A DNA stretch of 64,000 nucleotides from Arthrobacter sp. SO5 (GCF_020532805.1 NZ_MQTQ01000006.1:1-64000), one strand, 5' to 3'. Shown: positions 15,210-24,742, counted from the first letter of the stretch. The notes: generated by a model from the sequence alone, not told the origin. Translations and numbers: made by a program.

Positions 15210-16448
15210 GTGAACAACCTTGAGAGCCTGCCCGTCACGCTGGACGATGTCCTGGAGGCGCAGAAGCTGCTCGATGGGATTATTACGCGGACGCCGGTCG
15301 AATCCTCCCGGGCCCTGGGCGCCATGGTGGGCGGGCAGGTCTACCTCAAGTGCGAGAACCTCCAGCGTGCCGGCTCCTTCAAGGTCCGCGGCGCCTACGT
15401 CCGGATGGCCAAGCTCTCGCGGGCGGAAAAGAGGAGCGGCGTGGTGGCGGCCTCCGCCGGCAACCACGCACAGGGCGTGGCGGTCGCGGCGAAGAGCCTC
15501 GGCATCACGGCCCGCATCTACATGCCGTTGGGGGTTGCCCTGCCAAAGCTCGCCGCCACGCGCAGCCACGGCGCCGAGGTGGTCCTGCACGGCCACAACG
15601 TCGACGAGGCCCTCGCCGAAGCAAAACGGTACGCCGATGAGTCCGGCGCCGTGTTTGTCCACCCGTTCGACGACGTCGACGTCGTAGCAGGCCAGGGCAC
15701 GGTCGGACTCGAAATCCTGGAACAGATCCCCACCGTGGACACCATCCTGATGGGCGTCGGCGGCGGCGGGCTGCTCGCCGGAGTCGCCGTGGCCGTCAAG
15801 GCCCGGGCGCGGGAACTTGGCCGGGAGATCCGGATCATCGGGGTCCAGGCCGAAAACGCTGCGGCCTACCCGCCCTCGCTCGCCGCAGACGCGCTGGTTC
15901 CGCTCAAACGCGTCTCCACGATGGCGGACGGCATCGCCGTCGGCCGGCCCGGGCAGTTGCCTTTCAGCATCATCCGCGAACTCGTCGACGACGTTGTGAC
16001 GGTCAGCGAGGACGCCCTGGCCCGCGCCCTGATCTTCCTGCTGGAGCGCGCAAAGATGGTGGTTGAGCCCGCCGGCGCCGTGGGCGTCGCGGCGCTCATG
16101 GAAGGCAAGATTGAGAACCCCGGAACCGTCGCCGTCGTCCTCTCCGGCGGCAATATCGACCCCATGCTGATGCTCAAAGTCATCCAGCGGGGCCTCTCCG
16201 CCGCCGGCCGCTACATGACGGTGCGCATGATGCTGGACGACCGTCCCGGCTCGCTGGCCACGATCGCCCGGATCATCGCCGAGAACGACGCCAACGTCAC
16301 GGGCCTTGACCACACCCGGGTGGGCGGCTCGATCAGCATGGGCGACGTTTCCATCACCATCAACCTGGAAACCAAGGGCCACGAACACTGCGAGCAGGTC
16401 CTCGCGGCGTTGCGGGCTGAGGGCTTCCAGCCGATTGTTGTGCACTAG
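15210..16448 (+). CDS. ilvA: Threonine ammonia-lyase with C-terminal ACT domain
   Basis: This 412-residue PLP enzyme deaminates threonine to 2-oxobutanoate and ammonia, the entry to isoleucine synthesis or threonine breakdown. The PLP lysine lies in RAGSFKVRGA (about residue 57). The substrate loop is ASAGNHAQGVA and the glycine-rich phosphate-binding loop is GVGGGGLLAG. Residues about 330-412 form one ACT domain (MLDDRPGSLATIARIIAEN), as in TdcB-plus-ACT forms and unlike E. coli IlvA with two regulatory repeats. The GTG start has an AAGGAG Shine-Dalgarno at 15197-15202. Confidence 0.93.
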   Translation: MNNLESLPVTLDDVLEAQKLLDGIITRTPVESSRALGAMVGGQVYLKCENLQRAGSFKVRGAYVRMAKLSRAEKRSGVVAASAGNHAQGVAVAAKSLGITARIYMPLGVALPKLAATRSHGAEVVLHGHNVDEALAEAKRYADESGAVFVHPFDDVDVVAGQGTVGLEILEQIPTVDTILMGVGGGGLLAGVAVAVKARARELGREIRIIGVQAENAAAYPPSLAADALVPLKRVSTMADGIAVGRPGQLPFSIIRELVDDVVTVSEDALARALIFLLERAKMVVEPAGAVGVAALMEGKIENPGTVAVVLSGGNIDPMLMLKVIQRGLSAAGRYMTVRMMLDDRPGSLATIARIIAENDANVTGLDHTRVGGSISMGDVSITINLETKGHEHCEQVLAALRAEGFQPIVVH

Positions 16449-16456
16449 GAGCCCTG

Positions 16457-17077
16457 ATGCTCGACTCCACCCGTAACGACAAACCCCGGGCCGGCGACAC
16501 GGCCGCGGGCCGGGCCAGGCAGGGTCTGGTGGTGGTCGGCTCGTTCGTGGTGCTGCTGTACGTCATTGAAATTATCAACAGCCTGACGCTGCATGCCCTA
16601 AACGGCACGTTCGGCCTGCGGCCAAGGAGACTCGACGGAATCCTGGACATTCTGACGTTTCCCCTGCTGCACGCGAACCTCGCACACCTGTTTTCCAATA
16701 CGCTGCCGCTGATCATTTTCGGCTTCCTCGTGTTCCTGTCCGGTGCGCGGGTGTTCGCCACGGCACTGGCCCTGAGCTGGCTGGGCTCTGCGGTGGTGGT
16801 GTGGCTGATCGGCGTCAACACCACCGTCGGGGCATCCGGCCTCGTGTTCGGGCTCTTTGCTTTCCTGCTGGTGCGCGGTTTCTTCAACCGGAACTGGTGG
16901 CAGATCCTGCTCTCCGTGGTGCTCTTCCTGACCTACGGCGGGATTCTTTTCGGGATCCTGCCCGCCGTGGCGAGCTTCGTCTCCTGGCAGGCGCACCTCG
17001 GCGGCGCGGTCGGCGGCGTCATCGCGGCGCTGCTCCTGAGCACCGGGCGCGCGGCCAGGGTGCGCCCCGGAAGCTAG
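16457..17077 (+). CDS. Rhomboid-family intramembrane serine protease
   Basis: This 206-residue membrane protein has about six helices. It contains the catalytic Ser motif GASG (in VGASGLVFGLFAFLL) and a C-terminal histidine in the helix AHLGGAVGGV, the Ser-His dyad of rhomboids. The motif HANLAHLFSN contributes the usual oxyanion and loop residues. Substrates are unknown. The gene starts 8 nt after ilvA and is probably cotranscribed with it, with a GGAG-like Shine-Dalgarno in the gap. Confidence 0.88.
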   Translation: MLDSTRNDKPRAGDTAAGRARQGLVVVGSFVVLLYVIEIINSLTLHALNGTFGLRPRRLDGILDILTFPLLHANLAHLFSNTLPLIIFGFLVFLSGARVFATALALSWLGSAVVVWLIGVNTTVGASGLVFGLFAFLLVRGFFNRNWWQILLSVVLFLTYGGILFGILPAVASFVSWQAHLGGAVGGVIAALLLSTGRAARVRPGS

Positions 17078-17120
17078 GGTCCTCCGTGCGAAGCTGTCCA
17101 GAAACCGGCATGGCAAAAAA

Positions 17121-17153
17121 CGACGCCGGCCCTGTTGGTAAGGGCCGGCGTCG
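17121..17153 (-). terminator. Intrinsic terminator of greA
   Basis: A perfect 13-bp stem with a 7-base loop is followed on the - strand by a run of T, the classical rho-independent form. It also lies after the convergent rhomboid gene. Confidence 0.9.
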
Positions 17154-17195
17154 TCGGTGCGCTAAGTCTTCCGCCTCCGGGGCGGAGTGCGGGTC

Positions 17196-17687
17196 TTAGC
17201 CGGCGTACGGCTTGGCGGACATGATTTCGACGCTGATGACCTTGCCGTTCGGGGCTGTGTAGCTGAGCGTGTCGCCCTCCTTGTGGCCGACGATTGCCGC
17301 ACCCAGAGGGGACTTCTCGCTGAAAACATCGAGGTCCGAGTCGCCGGCGATTTCCCGGGAGCCCAGCAGGAAGGATTCGGTCTCGCCCGCGATCTTGGCA
17401 ACAACAATCATGCCCGGCTCGACGATTCCGTCGTCGGCCGGTGACTCGCCCACGTGGGCATCGCGGAGGAGGGCGGTGAGCTGGCGGATGCGGGCCTCGA
17501 TCTTGCCCTGCTCCTCCTTGGCGGCGTGGTAGCCGCCGTTCTCCTTGAGGTCCCCCTCCTGGCGGGCAGCTTCGATCTTCTGAACAATTTCCGCCCGGCC
17601 GGGGCCGGAGAGGTGGTCCAGCTCTGCCTTCAGGCGGTCAAAAGCTTCCTGGGTGAGCCAAGCTGCAGTTGCGCTGTTGGTGGTCAC
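17196..17687 (-). CDS. greA: Transcription elongation factor GreA
   Basis: This 163-residue protein reactivates backtracked RNA polymerase by stimulating transcript cleavage. An N-terminal coiled coil (about residues 1-78) carries the acidic tip GDLKENGGYHAAKEEQ. The C-terminal FKBP-like domain ends ISVEIMSAKPYAG. The GTG at 17685-17687 is chosen because AAAAGGAG lies 6 nt upstream and the resulting length is usual for GreA. A longer open frame upstream has no coding character. Confidence 0.95.
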   Translation of the reverse strand: MTTNSATAAWLTQEAFDRLKAELDHLSGPGRAEIVQKIEAARQEGDLKENGGYHAAKEEQGKIEARIRQLTALLRDAHVGESPADDGIVEPGMIVVAKIAGETESFLLGSREIAGDSDLDVFSEKSPLGAAIVGHKEGDTLSYTAPNGKVISVEIMSAKPYAG

Positions 17688-17871
17688 GGACTTCTCCTTT
17701 TGGTCAAACAAGCAAATACCCCGCCACGGTGGCCACTTTTGGGATGCAGTAACCAGCTCAGCGGGGGAAACGTATTGGTCCATTGTAGTCAATCCCGGGG
17801 ATATACCAAAGAACCCCTGCGGCGTGGATCACACCGTGTTGCCTGCCGCCGGTCCGGGATCACCGGGCGGG

Positions 17872-18330
17872 CTACTTGGCGGCGTCGGGAATCCAGCAGC
17901 TGTCGACGACGGCGGAAACGGCCTGTGATTCCGTGCGCACCGTTGCCCGCTGGGTGGTGGTGCGGCCGCCGTCAGACCCGGCGTTGGCGGCGTTGGGCGG
18001 GATGTCCACGACTTTCCAGCCGACGACGGCGAACTTGGCATCCAGGGCTTTGACGGCGCATTTAGCGTCCGCAGCCGGCTCCTTGGTGACCTGGAAGTCG
18101 ATCTCCGCCAGCGTGGCGTCCGGGGTACTGTAGCCGACGTCCTTGAAGGACACCGAGGAGGTGGCGGACGACGTCGAAATCCAGGCCATGAACCCGATCC
18201 CCACCGCGAGGCCGGCAATCAGGATGGTGCGCCTGGCCCTGCTGGTCAGCGCGCGCTTTTGGCCGCCGTAACGATTGGCTAGGCTGGTAGATGCCGGCGC
18301 GGGCGCGGCGGGCTGATCCTCGGAAGTCAC
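17872..18330 (-). CDS. DUF4307 membrane protein
   Basis: This 152-residue actinobacterial protein has a Ser/Pro/Ala-rich cytoplasmic N-terminus (about 40 residues), one membrane helix (TILIAGLAVGIGFMAWIS) and an extracytoplasmic beta-rich domain with two cysteines (KCAV and SCWIP) that may pair. Its function is unknown. It sits between greA and mca, as in mycobacteria (Rv1081c, from memory). The GTG at 18330 is chosen over the one three bases upstream because it lies 6 nt after the -10 TAAACT. Confidence 0.85.
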   Translation of the reverse strand: MTSEDQPAAPAPASTSLANRYGGQKRALTSRARRTILIAGLAVGIGFMAWISTSSATSSVSFKDVGYSTPDATLAEIDFQVTKEPAADAKCAVKALDAKFAVVGWKVVDIPPNAANAGSDGGRTTTQRATVRTESQAVSAVVDSCWIPDAAK

Positions 18331-18336
18331 CACTCC

Positions 18337-18342
18337 AGTTTA
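18337..18342 (-). promoter_or_regulatory. -10 element of the DUF4307 gene, leaderless
   Basis: On the - strand the hexamer reads TAAACT, 6 nt before the GTG at 18330. Confidence 0.6.
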
Positions 18343-18449
18343 GTGTGGATCGGGACCGGGATTTTCCGCGCCGCCGATCCGCCGCGGTGCCGCCCCTGCA
18401 GACCCGAACGCCAAGAAGATCGACCCGAAGAAAGAGGAGCCGTCCCACG

Positions 18450-19355
18450 ATGACAGCGTCCCCCAGCCCGTCAGCGCCGCTTCGTCTGCTGGCTGTCCAT
18501 GCTCATCCCGACGACGAATCCAGCAAAGGCGCCGCCACGATGGCTATGTACGCCGCGTCCGGCGTCGAGGTCCTGGTGGCAACCTGCACCGACGGCTCCC
18601 GCGGTGACATCCAGAACCCTGACATGGAAAGCGAGCCCCACCCCAAGCGCGACATGGCCGGTGCCCGCAGGCTCGAAATGAACCGTGCGGCCGGGGTTCT
18701 GGGCGTCAGCCAGCGCTGGCTCGGCTTCGTCGATTCCGGCCTGCCCGAGGGCGATCCGCTGCCGCCGCTGCCGGCCGGTTCCTTCGCGACGCTGCCACTG
18801 GAGCGGGCGGCTGCGCCGCTGGTCCGGCTGGTCCGCGACTTCAAGCCTCAGGTGATCCTCAGCTACGACGAGAACGGCGGCTACCCGCACCCGGACCACA
18901 TCATGGCGCACCGCGTGGCCGTCGAGGCCTTCGAGGCTGCGGGGGATCCTGCCCGCTACCGGGGAACAGGCGATGCCTGGGCGCCCAGCAAGCTCTACTA
19001 CGACCGGGCCTTCAGCCCGGAACGCTTCCGCGCCCTGCACTACGCGCTGGAGGAAGCCGGGCTCCAGTCGCCCTACGCCGAACGGCTCGCCGCCTGGCTC
19101 GAGGCCGACGCCGAAGGACACACGCCGCCGGCGCCGACCCACCCCACGACCACCCAGATCGAATGCGGGGACTTCTTCGAGGCCCGGGATGACGCCCTGC
19201 GCGCACACCGCACCCAGGTGGATCCCAACGGCTTCTTCTTCGCCGTGTCGCCGGGGATGCAGCGCCGGGTCTGGCCGTGGGAGGACTACTCGCTGATCCA
19301 GTCCCGGATCCCAGCCGAACTCCCGGAAAAGGACTTCTTCGCCGGGCTAAGATAG
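18450..19355 (+). CDS. mca: Mycothiol S-conjugate amidase
   Basis: This 301-residue zinc amidase of the PIG-L/LmbE family cleaves mycothiol S-conjugates, releasing a mercapturic acid for export. The pathway detoxifies electrophiles and antibiotics in actinobacteria. Zinc and catalytic motifs are AHPDDESSKGA near the N-terminus and YPHPDHIMAH near residue 148. Mca and the related deacetylase MshB share this fold; the neighbours (greA, DUF4307, small membrane protein, DUF255) point to Mca. The ATG at 18450 follows an AGAGGAG Shine-Dalgarno. Confidence 0.92.
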   Translation: MTASPSPSAPLRLLAVHAHPDDESSKGAATMAMYAASGVEVLVATCTDGSRGDIQNPDMESEPHPKRDMAGARRLEMNRAAGVLGVSQRWLGFVDSGLPEGDPLPPLPAGSFATLPLERAAAPLVRLVRDFKPQVILSYDENGGYPHPDHIMAHRVAVEAFEAAGDPARYRGTGDAWAPSKLYYDRAFSPERFRALHYALEEAGLQSPYAERLAAWLEADAEGHTPPAPTHPTTTQIECGDFFEARDDALRAHRTQVDPNGFFFAVSPGMQRRVWPWEDYSLIQSRIPAELPEKDFFAGLR

Positions 19356-19466
19356 ACCCAGCAGGCCACTTCTATGCCGTGTAGAAACCGTGTGGAGTCA
19401 GCCGTGCAGAAGTAGTCCCGAAGCCCCGGCGTCGGGCCGCCACCAGTCCCACAGAAGGTCCTCACC

Positions 19467-19856
19467 GTGTATTCCTTGCTCATCGCCCTGGCAACATCCC
19501 CGGCGCCTGCCCCTTCGCCGTCGCTGCGACCAGGGCTTTCCCAGGACCAGGTCACGCCCGGCCTGCTGGGCTTCGTCCTGACGGCTTTCATTGTGTTGCT
19601 GACGGCGCTGCTGATCGTGGACATGGTGCGGCGCATCCGCCGGGTCCGCTACCGGGCCCAGGTGGAGGAAGAGCGCGCCGCCGCGGAAGCCGCCCTCTTC
19701 GACGGGGCTGCACAGCCCCTCGACGTGCGGGATCCGCAGGGCCGGGACCCGCACGGCCGGGACCCGCAGGGCCGGGACCCGTACGGCCAGGGTTCTGCGG
19801 GCACGCCCGGAACCCGCCCGGAAGCCAACGGCGATGCAGGGCCCGGAACCCGCTGA
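19467..19856 (+). CDS. Small single-helix membrane protein with C-terminal repeat
   Basis: This 129-residue protein has a short Pro-rich leader, one strong membrane helix ([19 protein letters not shown], about 33-51), a basic and Glu-rich coiled segment (about 55-75), then a repetitive tail with [10 protein letters not shown] and GRDPY units. Function is unknown. A protein of this type follows mca in mycobacteria (Rv1083, from memory). The GTG start is tentative. The end overlaps the DUF255 gene by 23 nt, so the two are probably cotranscribed. Confidence 0.75.
   Translation: MYSLLIALATSPAPAPSPSLRPGLSQDQVTPGLLGFVLTAFIVLLTALLIVDMVRRIRRVRYRAQVEEERAAAEAALFDGAAQPLDVRDPQGRDPHGRDPQGRDPYGQGSAGTPGTRPEANGDAGPGTR
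19740..19784 (+). repeat. 15-bp in-frame tandem repeat
   Basis: There are three near-identical 15-bp units (GGCCGGGACCCGCAC and variants) encoding GRDPx. Repeats of this kind vary in copy number by slippage. Confidence 0.8.
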
Positions 19857-22116
19857 CGGCGGTGCGCCCCAGGCCTACCCCGGGGCTGCGAATGCCCTGG
19901 GCGGGGAACCCTCGGCCTATCTGCGCCAGCACGCCGGGAACCCGGTGCACTGGCGGCCCTTCGGCGAGGAGGCCTTTGCCTTTGCGGCGGCCCGCGACGT
20001 TCCGGTGTTCGTCTCGATCGGCTATGCGGCGTGCCACTGGTGCCATGTCATGGCCCACGAATCCTTTGAGGACCAGGCCACCGCGGACTACCTGAACGCC
20101 AACTTCGTCGCCGTGAAAGTGGACCGCGAAGAGCGGCCCGACGTTGACGCCGTGTACATGGCCGCGACCCAGGCGATCACCGGCGAAGGCGGCTGGCCGA
20201 TGTCGGTCTTCCTGTTGCCGGACGGCCGGGCGTTCCACGCCGGCACCTACTTTCCGCCCCGCCAGCTGCCGGGACGGCCGTCATTCCGCCAGGTGCTCGA
20301 GGCCGTGCGGGAAGCCTGGGTAGAGCGCCGCGCCGCCGTGGAACACAACGCCGGCACCCTGGCCCGCGGCCTGGCGGCGTCGCAGTTTGGCTCCGCAGTG
20401 CGGCTCGACGGCCCGGCAGACCCCCTCGATGCGGCCCTGCTCGCGGATGCCGTCCAGGCACTGGCGGATTCAGAAGACCCGTCGGGCGGCGGCTTCGGCT
20501 CCGCGCCGAAGTTCCCGCCCCCGGCCGTCCTGGAATTCCTCGTCCGGCACGCCGCAGTTCCGCCGCCGACATTTCCGCCCAGCTCCGATCCGCCCAGCTC
20601 CGATCCGCCCAGCTCGGATCCGCCGAGCCCGGATCCGTCAGGGACGGCGCCGTCACAGTCGGCTGATTCCGGCAGCGCCGGGGCGGCCCGGGACATGGCC
20701 GGCCGCACCCTCGCTGCGATGGCCCGGTCGGCACTCTTCGACCAGCTCGACGGCGGATTTGCCCGCTATTCGGTGACCCGCGACTGGTCCGTCCCGCACT
20801 TTGAGAAAATGCTCTACGACAATGCGCAGCTGCTGCGCGTCTACGTCCACTGGATCAGGCTGGGCGGCACGCCAGAGTACCCCGCTGCGGAGGCAGCCGG
20901 TGTGGCCGGCCGCACCGCCGGCTGGCTCCTGGCGTCACTGGGACTGGCGGCCGCCGGTCCGGACTCCGGGACTGTTCCGGAAGCCCTGGCCTCCTCCCTG
21001 GACGCGGACACCGTCGTGGACGGAATACATGCCGAGGGTGCCACCTACCTGTGGACCCCTGCGGAGCTTGCCGCGGTGCTGGGACCGCAGGACGGCCCGG
21101 CGGTTGCCAGGCTGATGAACGTGAACGCCCGCGGCACCGTCACCGCCGGCGGCTCCCCGCTGCACCCCGGGCGGGCATTCACGGCCGGGGATGACGAATT
21201 GTGGCAGCGGGTCCGGCCGGTTCTCCTGGCGGCCCGCTCGCACCGGCCGCAGCCGGCCCGCGACGAGAAGGTGGTGGCCGGCTGGAACGGCCTGGCCGTG
21301 GCGGCGCTGGCCGAGGCCGGGGCCGTGCTGGAGCAGCCCGCACTGGTGTCCGCCGCGGAAGGGATCGCTGCCTACCTTGAGCGCGTGCACTGGCGGCCGG
21401 GCTCCCCGGGAGCGCCCGGAACCCTCACCCGGGTTTCCCACGGGGGATCGGCCCGCGGGATCGGTGGACTGCTGGAGGACTATTCCCACTGCGCCGAGGG
21501 CCTGCTCGCGCTCTATGCCGTCACCGGCCGGACGCGCTGGTACCTGCTGGCCGGGGACCTGCTGGGTGCCGCCGTCGTACGGTTCGCTGCGGACGGCACG
21601 CTGCGGGACACCGCAGGGGAATCGGAACAGGTCTTCAACGCCCAGGGCCGGCGTGCGGTGCTGGATCCCTTCGACGGTGCCACGCCGAGCGGCGCCGCGG
21701 CCTTCGCGGGAGCGTTGTTGTCCTACTCCGCGCTCTCCGGTGCCAGCGAATACCGGGCCCTGGCCGGCAATATCCTCGCTCTGCTTCCTCCGCTGGCGGC
21801 CCGGGCGCCCCGGGCGGCCGGCTGGCTGCTCGCGACGGCGCAGGCCGCGCTGGCAGGCCCGGTGGAGGCCGCCGTCGTCGGCCCGGACACGCCAGAGCGG
21901 GCGGCACTGCACCGGGAACTCCTGCACTCGCCCAGCCCCGGGCTGGTGATCGCGGTGCAGCCGGAGGAGGAAGGCCCCGGGCCGGCCCTGCTGCGCGGCC
22001 GGGAGGCGGGCCCCGACGGCTCGCCGCTGGTCTTCCTGTGCCGCGGCATGGTCTGCGGGCTTCCCGTGGGCTCTGCCGGGGCAGTGCGGGAGCGGCTCGG
22101 CACCATGACGGGGTGA
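19834..22116 (+). CDS. DUF255 thioredoxin-like protein (YyaL/Spata20 family)
   Basis: This 760-residue protein starts with a thioredoxin-like domain (about residues 15-180) containing CHWCHVM, the family's CxxC motif. An alpha-barrel domain like N-acylglucosamine epimerases or glycosidases follows (about 300-700), with [18 protein letters not shown] as the family signature. The biochemical function is unknown. A Ser/Asp/Pro-rich insert near residues 248-275 is low complexity and encoded by a 15-bp repeat. It follows the small membrane gene with overlap and matches the position of Rv1084 in M. tuberculosis (from memory). Confidence 0.9.
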   Translation: MQGPEPADGGAPQAYPGAANALGGEPSAYLRQHAGNPVHWRPFGEEAFAFAAARDVPVFVSIGYAACHWCHVMAHESFEDQATADYLNANFVAVKVDREERPDVDAVYMAATQAITGEGGWPMSVFLLPDGRAFHAGTYFPPRQLPGRPSFRQVLEAVREAWVERRAAVEHNAGTLARGLAASQFGSAVRLDGPADPLDAALLADAVQALADSEDPSGGGFGSAPKFPPPAVLEFLVRHAAVPPPTFPPSSDPPSSDPPSSDPPSPDPSGTAPSQSADSGSAGAARDMAGRTLAAMARSALFDQLDGGFARYSVTRDWSVPHFEKMLYDNAQLLRVYVHWIRLGGTPEYPAAEAAGVAGRTAGWLLASLGLAAAGPDSGTVPEALASSLDADTVVDGIHAEGATYLWTPAELAAVLGPQDGPAVARLMNVNARGTVTAGGSPLHPGRAFTAGDDELWQRVRPVLLAARSHRPQPARDEKVVAGWNGLAVAALAEAGAVLEQPALVSAAEGIAAYLERVHWRPGSPGAPGTLTRVSHGGSARGIGGLLEDYSHCAEGLLALYAVTGRTRWYLLAGDLLGAAVVRFAADGTLRDTAGESEQVFNAQGRRAVLDPFDGATPSGAAAFAGALLSYSALSGASEYRALAGNILALLPPLAARAPRAAGWLLATAQAALAGPVEAAVVGPDTPERAALHRELLHSPSPGLVIAVQPEEEGPGPALLRGREAGPDGSPLVFLCRGMVCGLPVGSAGAVRERLGTMTG
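20578..20637 (+). repeat. 15-bp in-frame tandem repeat in the DUF255 gene
   Basis: Four units of CCCAGCTCCGATCCG (the last two diverged) encode a PSSDP-type repeat. It lies in an insert of the DUF255 protein and is likely length-variable between strains. Confidence 0.85.
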
Positions 22117-22153
22117 GTCAAACCGTGCCGTCGACTTCCGACCCTCGGCGCGG

Positions 22154-22159
22154 TAGCCT
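22154..22159 (+). promoter_or_regulatory. -10 element of the terpenoid-cyclase-like gene, leaderless
   Basis: TAGCCT lies 7 nt before the ATG at 22167. Confidence 0.5.
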
Positions 22160-22166
22160 GTCGGCC

Positions 22167-23171
22167 ATGACGCTCGACCCCGCATTTCTCGACTGGATGC
22201 TCGACTCCGATCCGGCCTTGCGCTGGCAGGTCGAGCGTGACCTCGCGGGTTCGCCGCCGCTGGAGTGGGAGGCGACCCGGGCCAGTGTTCGGACCGAGGG
22301 GTTCGGGGCGCAGTTGCTCGCGCTGCAGGGTTCCGACGGCCAGTGGGCCGGCGGGGCGTATTTCCCGAAGGACTTCGACTTCCAGGGCCCCGAGGCGGCC
22401 GAGGGTGCGGGGCAGCCGTGGACCGCGACGACCTGGACTCTGGTCACGCTCCGCGACTGGGGTCTGGACCCTACGGCCCTGGCCGGCACGGCCGAGCTGC
22501 TCGCTGCGAACAGCCGCTGGGAATACGAGGACCTGCCGTACTGGGGAGGCGAGGTCGACTGCTGCATCAACGCCAACACGCTCGCCAATGGCGTGTGGCT
22601 GGGGGCGGATGTGGCCGGACTCGCCCAGTGGTTTCTGGATCACCAGCTGGCCGACGGCGGCTGGAATTGCGAGTGGGTTGAGGGTTCGACCCGCTCCTCG
22701 TTCCATTCCACGCTCAACTCCCTGAAAGGCCTGCTGTACTACGAGGCGGCGACCGGCGGCAGCGAGGCACTGCGCGCGGCCCGGCATGCCGGTGAGGAGT
22801 ACCTGCTCGAACGCCGGCTGCTGAAAACCCTGTCCACCGGCGAACCCGTCGGTCCGTGGGCGACCAGGTTCGCCTACCCGTTCCGATGGTTCTACAGCGC
22901 GCTGAACGCGGCGGACTACTTCCGGGCGGCCGCGCAGCACGATGGCACCGTGCCGGACCCGCGCCTCGCCGACGCGATCGAGGTCATCCGTTCCGCCCGC
23001 CACCCCGACGGCGCCTGGCTGCAGGAGCGCCGTCACCCGGGACGGGTGTGGTTCGAGGTTGACGTGCCTGCCGGCGAGCCGTCCAAATGGCTCACTCTTT
23101 ACGCCGCACGTGTAGTCCGTTGGTGGGACGGCCGTCCCGGTCGCCGGGGTAGCCCGGGAGCGGCTCGCTAG
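22167..23171 (+). CDS. Terpenoid-cyclase/prenyltransferase-fold protein of unknown function
   Basis: This 334-residue protein resembles the alpha/alpha-barrel squalene cyclase-like superfamily. It contains QW-type repeats (QGSDGQWAGG, LADGGWNCEW, RHPDGAWLQE) spaced along the chain, and a central cysteine-rich stretch EVDCCINANTLANG. It lacks the DXDD motif of true squalene-hopene cyclases and is half their length, so catalysis is doubtful. Similar proteins are annotated only as hypothetical. The ATG at 22167 is chosen from the -10 spacing. The HAD gene follows 9 nt downstream. Confidence 0.75.
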   Translation: MTLDPAFLDWMLDSDPALRWQVERDLAGSPPLEWEATRASVRTEGFGAQLLALQGSDGQWAGGAYFPKDFDFQGPEAAEGAGQPWTATTWTLVTLRDWGLDPTALAGTAELLAANSRWEYEDLPYWGGEVDCCINANTLANGVWLGADVAGLAQWFLDHQLADGGWNCEWVEGSTRSSFHSTLNSLKGLLYYEAATGGSEALRAARHAGEEYLLERRLLKTLSTGEPVGPWATRFAYPFRWFYSALNAADYFRAAAQHDGTVPDPRLADAIEVIRSARHPDGAWLQERRHPGRVWFEVDVPAGEPSKWLTLYAARVVRWWDGRPGRRGSPGAAR

Positions 23172-23174
23172 GAT
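23169..23174 (+). promoter_or_regulatory. -10 element of the HAD phosphatase gene, leaderless
   Basis: TAGGAT lies 6 nt before the ATG at 23181 and overlaps the stop codon of the preceding gene. Confidence 0.55.
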
Positions 23175-23180
23175 GGCGGA

Positions 23181-23864
23181 ATGACTTCTTCCCCGTCGTC
23201 CCCGGACCCCTTCGAGCTCGTCGTGTTTGATTGCGACGGCGTCCTGGTGGATTCCGAGGTGATCTCCGTCCGGGTGGACCAGCTGGTGCTGGCGGACCTC
23301 GGCTGGGAACTGGAGCTCGGGGAGATTGTGGAGCGCTTCGTCGGCCGGAGCGAGTCCGACTTCATTGCCGCGATCGAGGAGCAGCTAGGCATAGCGCTGG
23401 AGGAGGGCTGGGACCGGAAATACGAGCCCTGGTACCGTGCGGCGTTCGAGCGTGACTTGGCAGCGGTCGACGGCGTGGTGGAAGCGCTGGACGGGCTCGG
23501 GCTCCCGCACTGCGTGGCCTCCAGCGGCAGCCATGCGAAGATGCAGCACACGCTTGGACGGACCGGGCTGCTGCACCGCTTCGAAGGGCGGATCTTCAGC
23601 GCGACGGAGGTCCGGAACGGCAAGCCCGCCCCGGATCTGTTCCTGCACGCGGCGGGAACCCTGGGGGCGGAACCTGAGCGCTGCGCCGTCGTCGAGGACA
23701 GTGCCTACGGGGTCCAGGCGGCGCGCGCCGCGGGAATGCATGTCTTCGCCTACGCCGGCGGCGTCACGCCCGCGGACCGGCTGGCAGGTCCGGGGACCAC
23801 GGTGTTCCATGACATGCGCCGGCTGCCGGAACTGATCGGCGCGGGGCGCCCCCCGCAGGGCTGA
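23181..23864 (+). CDS. HAD-superfamily hydrolase (beta-phosphoglucomutase-like)
   Basis: This 227-residue HAD enzyme has all four motifs: FDCDGVLVDSE (nucleophile and acid Asp, residues 13-23), ASSGS (motif II), NGKPAPDLFLHAA (motif III Lys) and VVEDSAYGVQAA (motif IV). A helical cap lies between motifs I and II, as in subfamily IA sugar-phosphate phosphatases and phosphoglucomutases. The substrate is not determinable. Its own -10 sits inside the end of the preceding gene, but read-through from that gene is possible. Confidence 0.88.
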   Translation: MTSSPSSPDPFELVVFDCDGVLVDSEVISVRVDQLVLADLGWELELGEIVERFVGRSESDFIAAIEEQLGIALEEGWDRKYEPWYRAAFERDLAAVDGVVEALDGLGLPHCVASSGSHAKMQHTLGRTGLLHRFEGRIFSATEVRNGKPAPDLFLHAAGTLGAEPERCAVVEDSAYGVQAARAAGMHVFAYAGGVTPADRLAGPGTTVFHDMRRLPELIGAGRPPQG

Positions 23865-23878
23865 GCACGCACCGGGGG

Positions 23879-24601
23879 TCAGCCCAGGACGGCAATGGCA
23901 ATCGCGATGTAGTGCGCGGCGAAGGCAAAGACCGTGAGGGCATGGAACAGTTCGTGGAATCCGAAGTGCTGGTAGCTGAAGTTCGGCTTCTTCAAGGCGT
24001 AGAAGACGGCGCCGGTGATGTAGAGGACTCCGCCGACGCAGATCAGGACGGCCGACGCGACATTCGCGGCGAAGAAGTCGGGCAGGTAGAACAGGGCGCC
24101 GCAACCCAGCGCGATGTAGATCGGCACGTAGAGCCAGCGCGGGGCGTCCGTCCACAGCAGCCGGAAAAGCACGCCAAGAATGGCGCCGGACCAGATGACC
24201 CACAGCAGCAGTTCGGCCTTGGGCCGCTCCAGAAGGGCCCAGGCCAGGGGCGTGTAACTGCCGGCGATCACCAGCATGATGTTCGTATGGTCCAGCCGCT
24301 TCAGAACCACCTTCACGCCGGGGGACCAGTTCCCGCGGTGGTAGATGGCGCTGATGCCAAAGAGCAGGACGCCGGTGACAGCGTAGACGGCGCAGGCGAT
24401 CTTCAGATCCGGCGTCGGCGCGAGGACCACCAGCACGATGCCGGCCGCAAGGGCCAGGGGGGCCGTCACGGTATGGATCCAGCCGCGCCACTTCGGCTTG
24501 ATCATCAGAAGTTCGGCCAGCCGGACCGCAGCATCATCGAGCGGTCCGGTTCTCGGGTCCGCCGGATGCTGCGCGCGGGGATCAGGACTGTTGCTTTCCA
24601 T
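23879..24601 (-). CDS. Hemolysin III family (PAQR-like) membrane protein
   Basis: This 240-residue membrane protein has seven helices. The family's histidines and acidic residues are present: the first-helix segment WRGWIHTVTAPLAL, SAIYHRGNW, LDHTNIMLVIAGSYTP and the C-terminal FHELFHALTVFAFAAHY. Members are predicted metal-dependent hydrolases or receptors; the haemolysin name is historical. The ATG at 24601 is set by the TATTAT -10 located 6 nt upstream. Positionally it matches Rv1085c. Confidence 0.9.
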   Translation of the reverse strand: MESNSPDPRAQHPADPRTGPLDDAAVRLAELLMIKPKWRGWIHTVTAPLALAAGIVLVVLAPTPDLKIACAVYAVTGVLLFGISAIYHRGNWSPGVKVVLKRLDHTNIMLVIAGSYTPLAWALLERPKAELLLWVIWSGAILGVLFRLLWTDAPRWLYVPIYIALGCGALFYLPDFFAANVASAVLICVGGVLYITGAVFYALKKPNFSYQHFGFHELFHALTVFAFAAHYIAIAIAVLG

Positions 24602-24607
24602 GGCCCC

Positions 24608-24613
24608 ATAATA
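24608..24613 (-). promoter_or_regulatory. -10 element of the hemolysin III gene, leaderless
   Basis: On the - strand the hexamer reads TATTAT, a near-ideal -10, 6 nt before the ATG. Confidence 0.65.
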
Positions 24614-24742
24614 ATCTACGGTCCGGTAAGTTACCCGCGAGTAACATTTGGTGGGTCGAGCACCGGACGGACCATGCACCCGGCCCTGCCCTCCGGCAGG
24701 TAGCCTAGGATTTGCACTGCAGTCGTACTTCGAGGAAGCCAG

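Noticed and set aside
20578-20637. 15-bp repeat considered as a sign of a frameshifted or broken gene
   Set aside because: The repeat is in frame and the DUF255 protein reads through with all its conserved segments.
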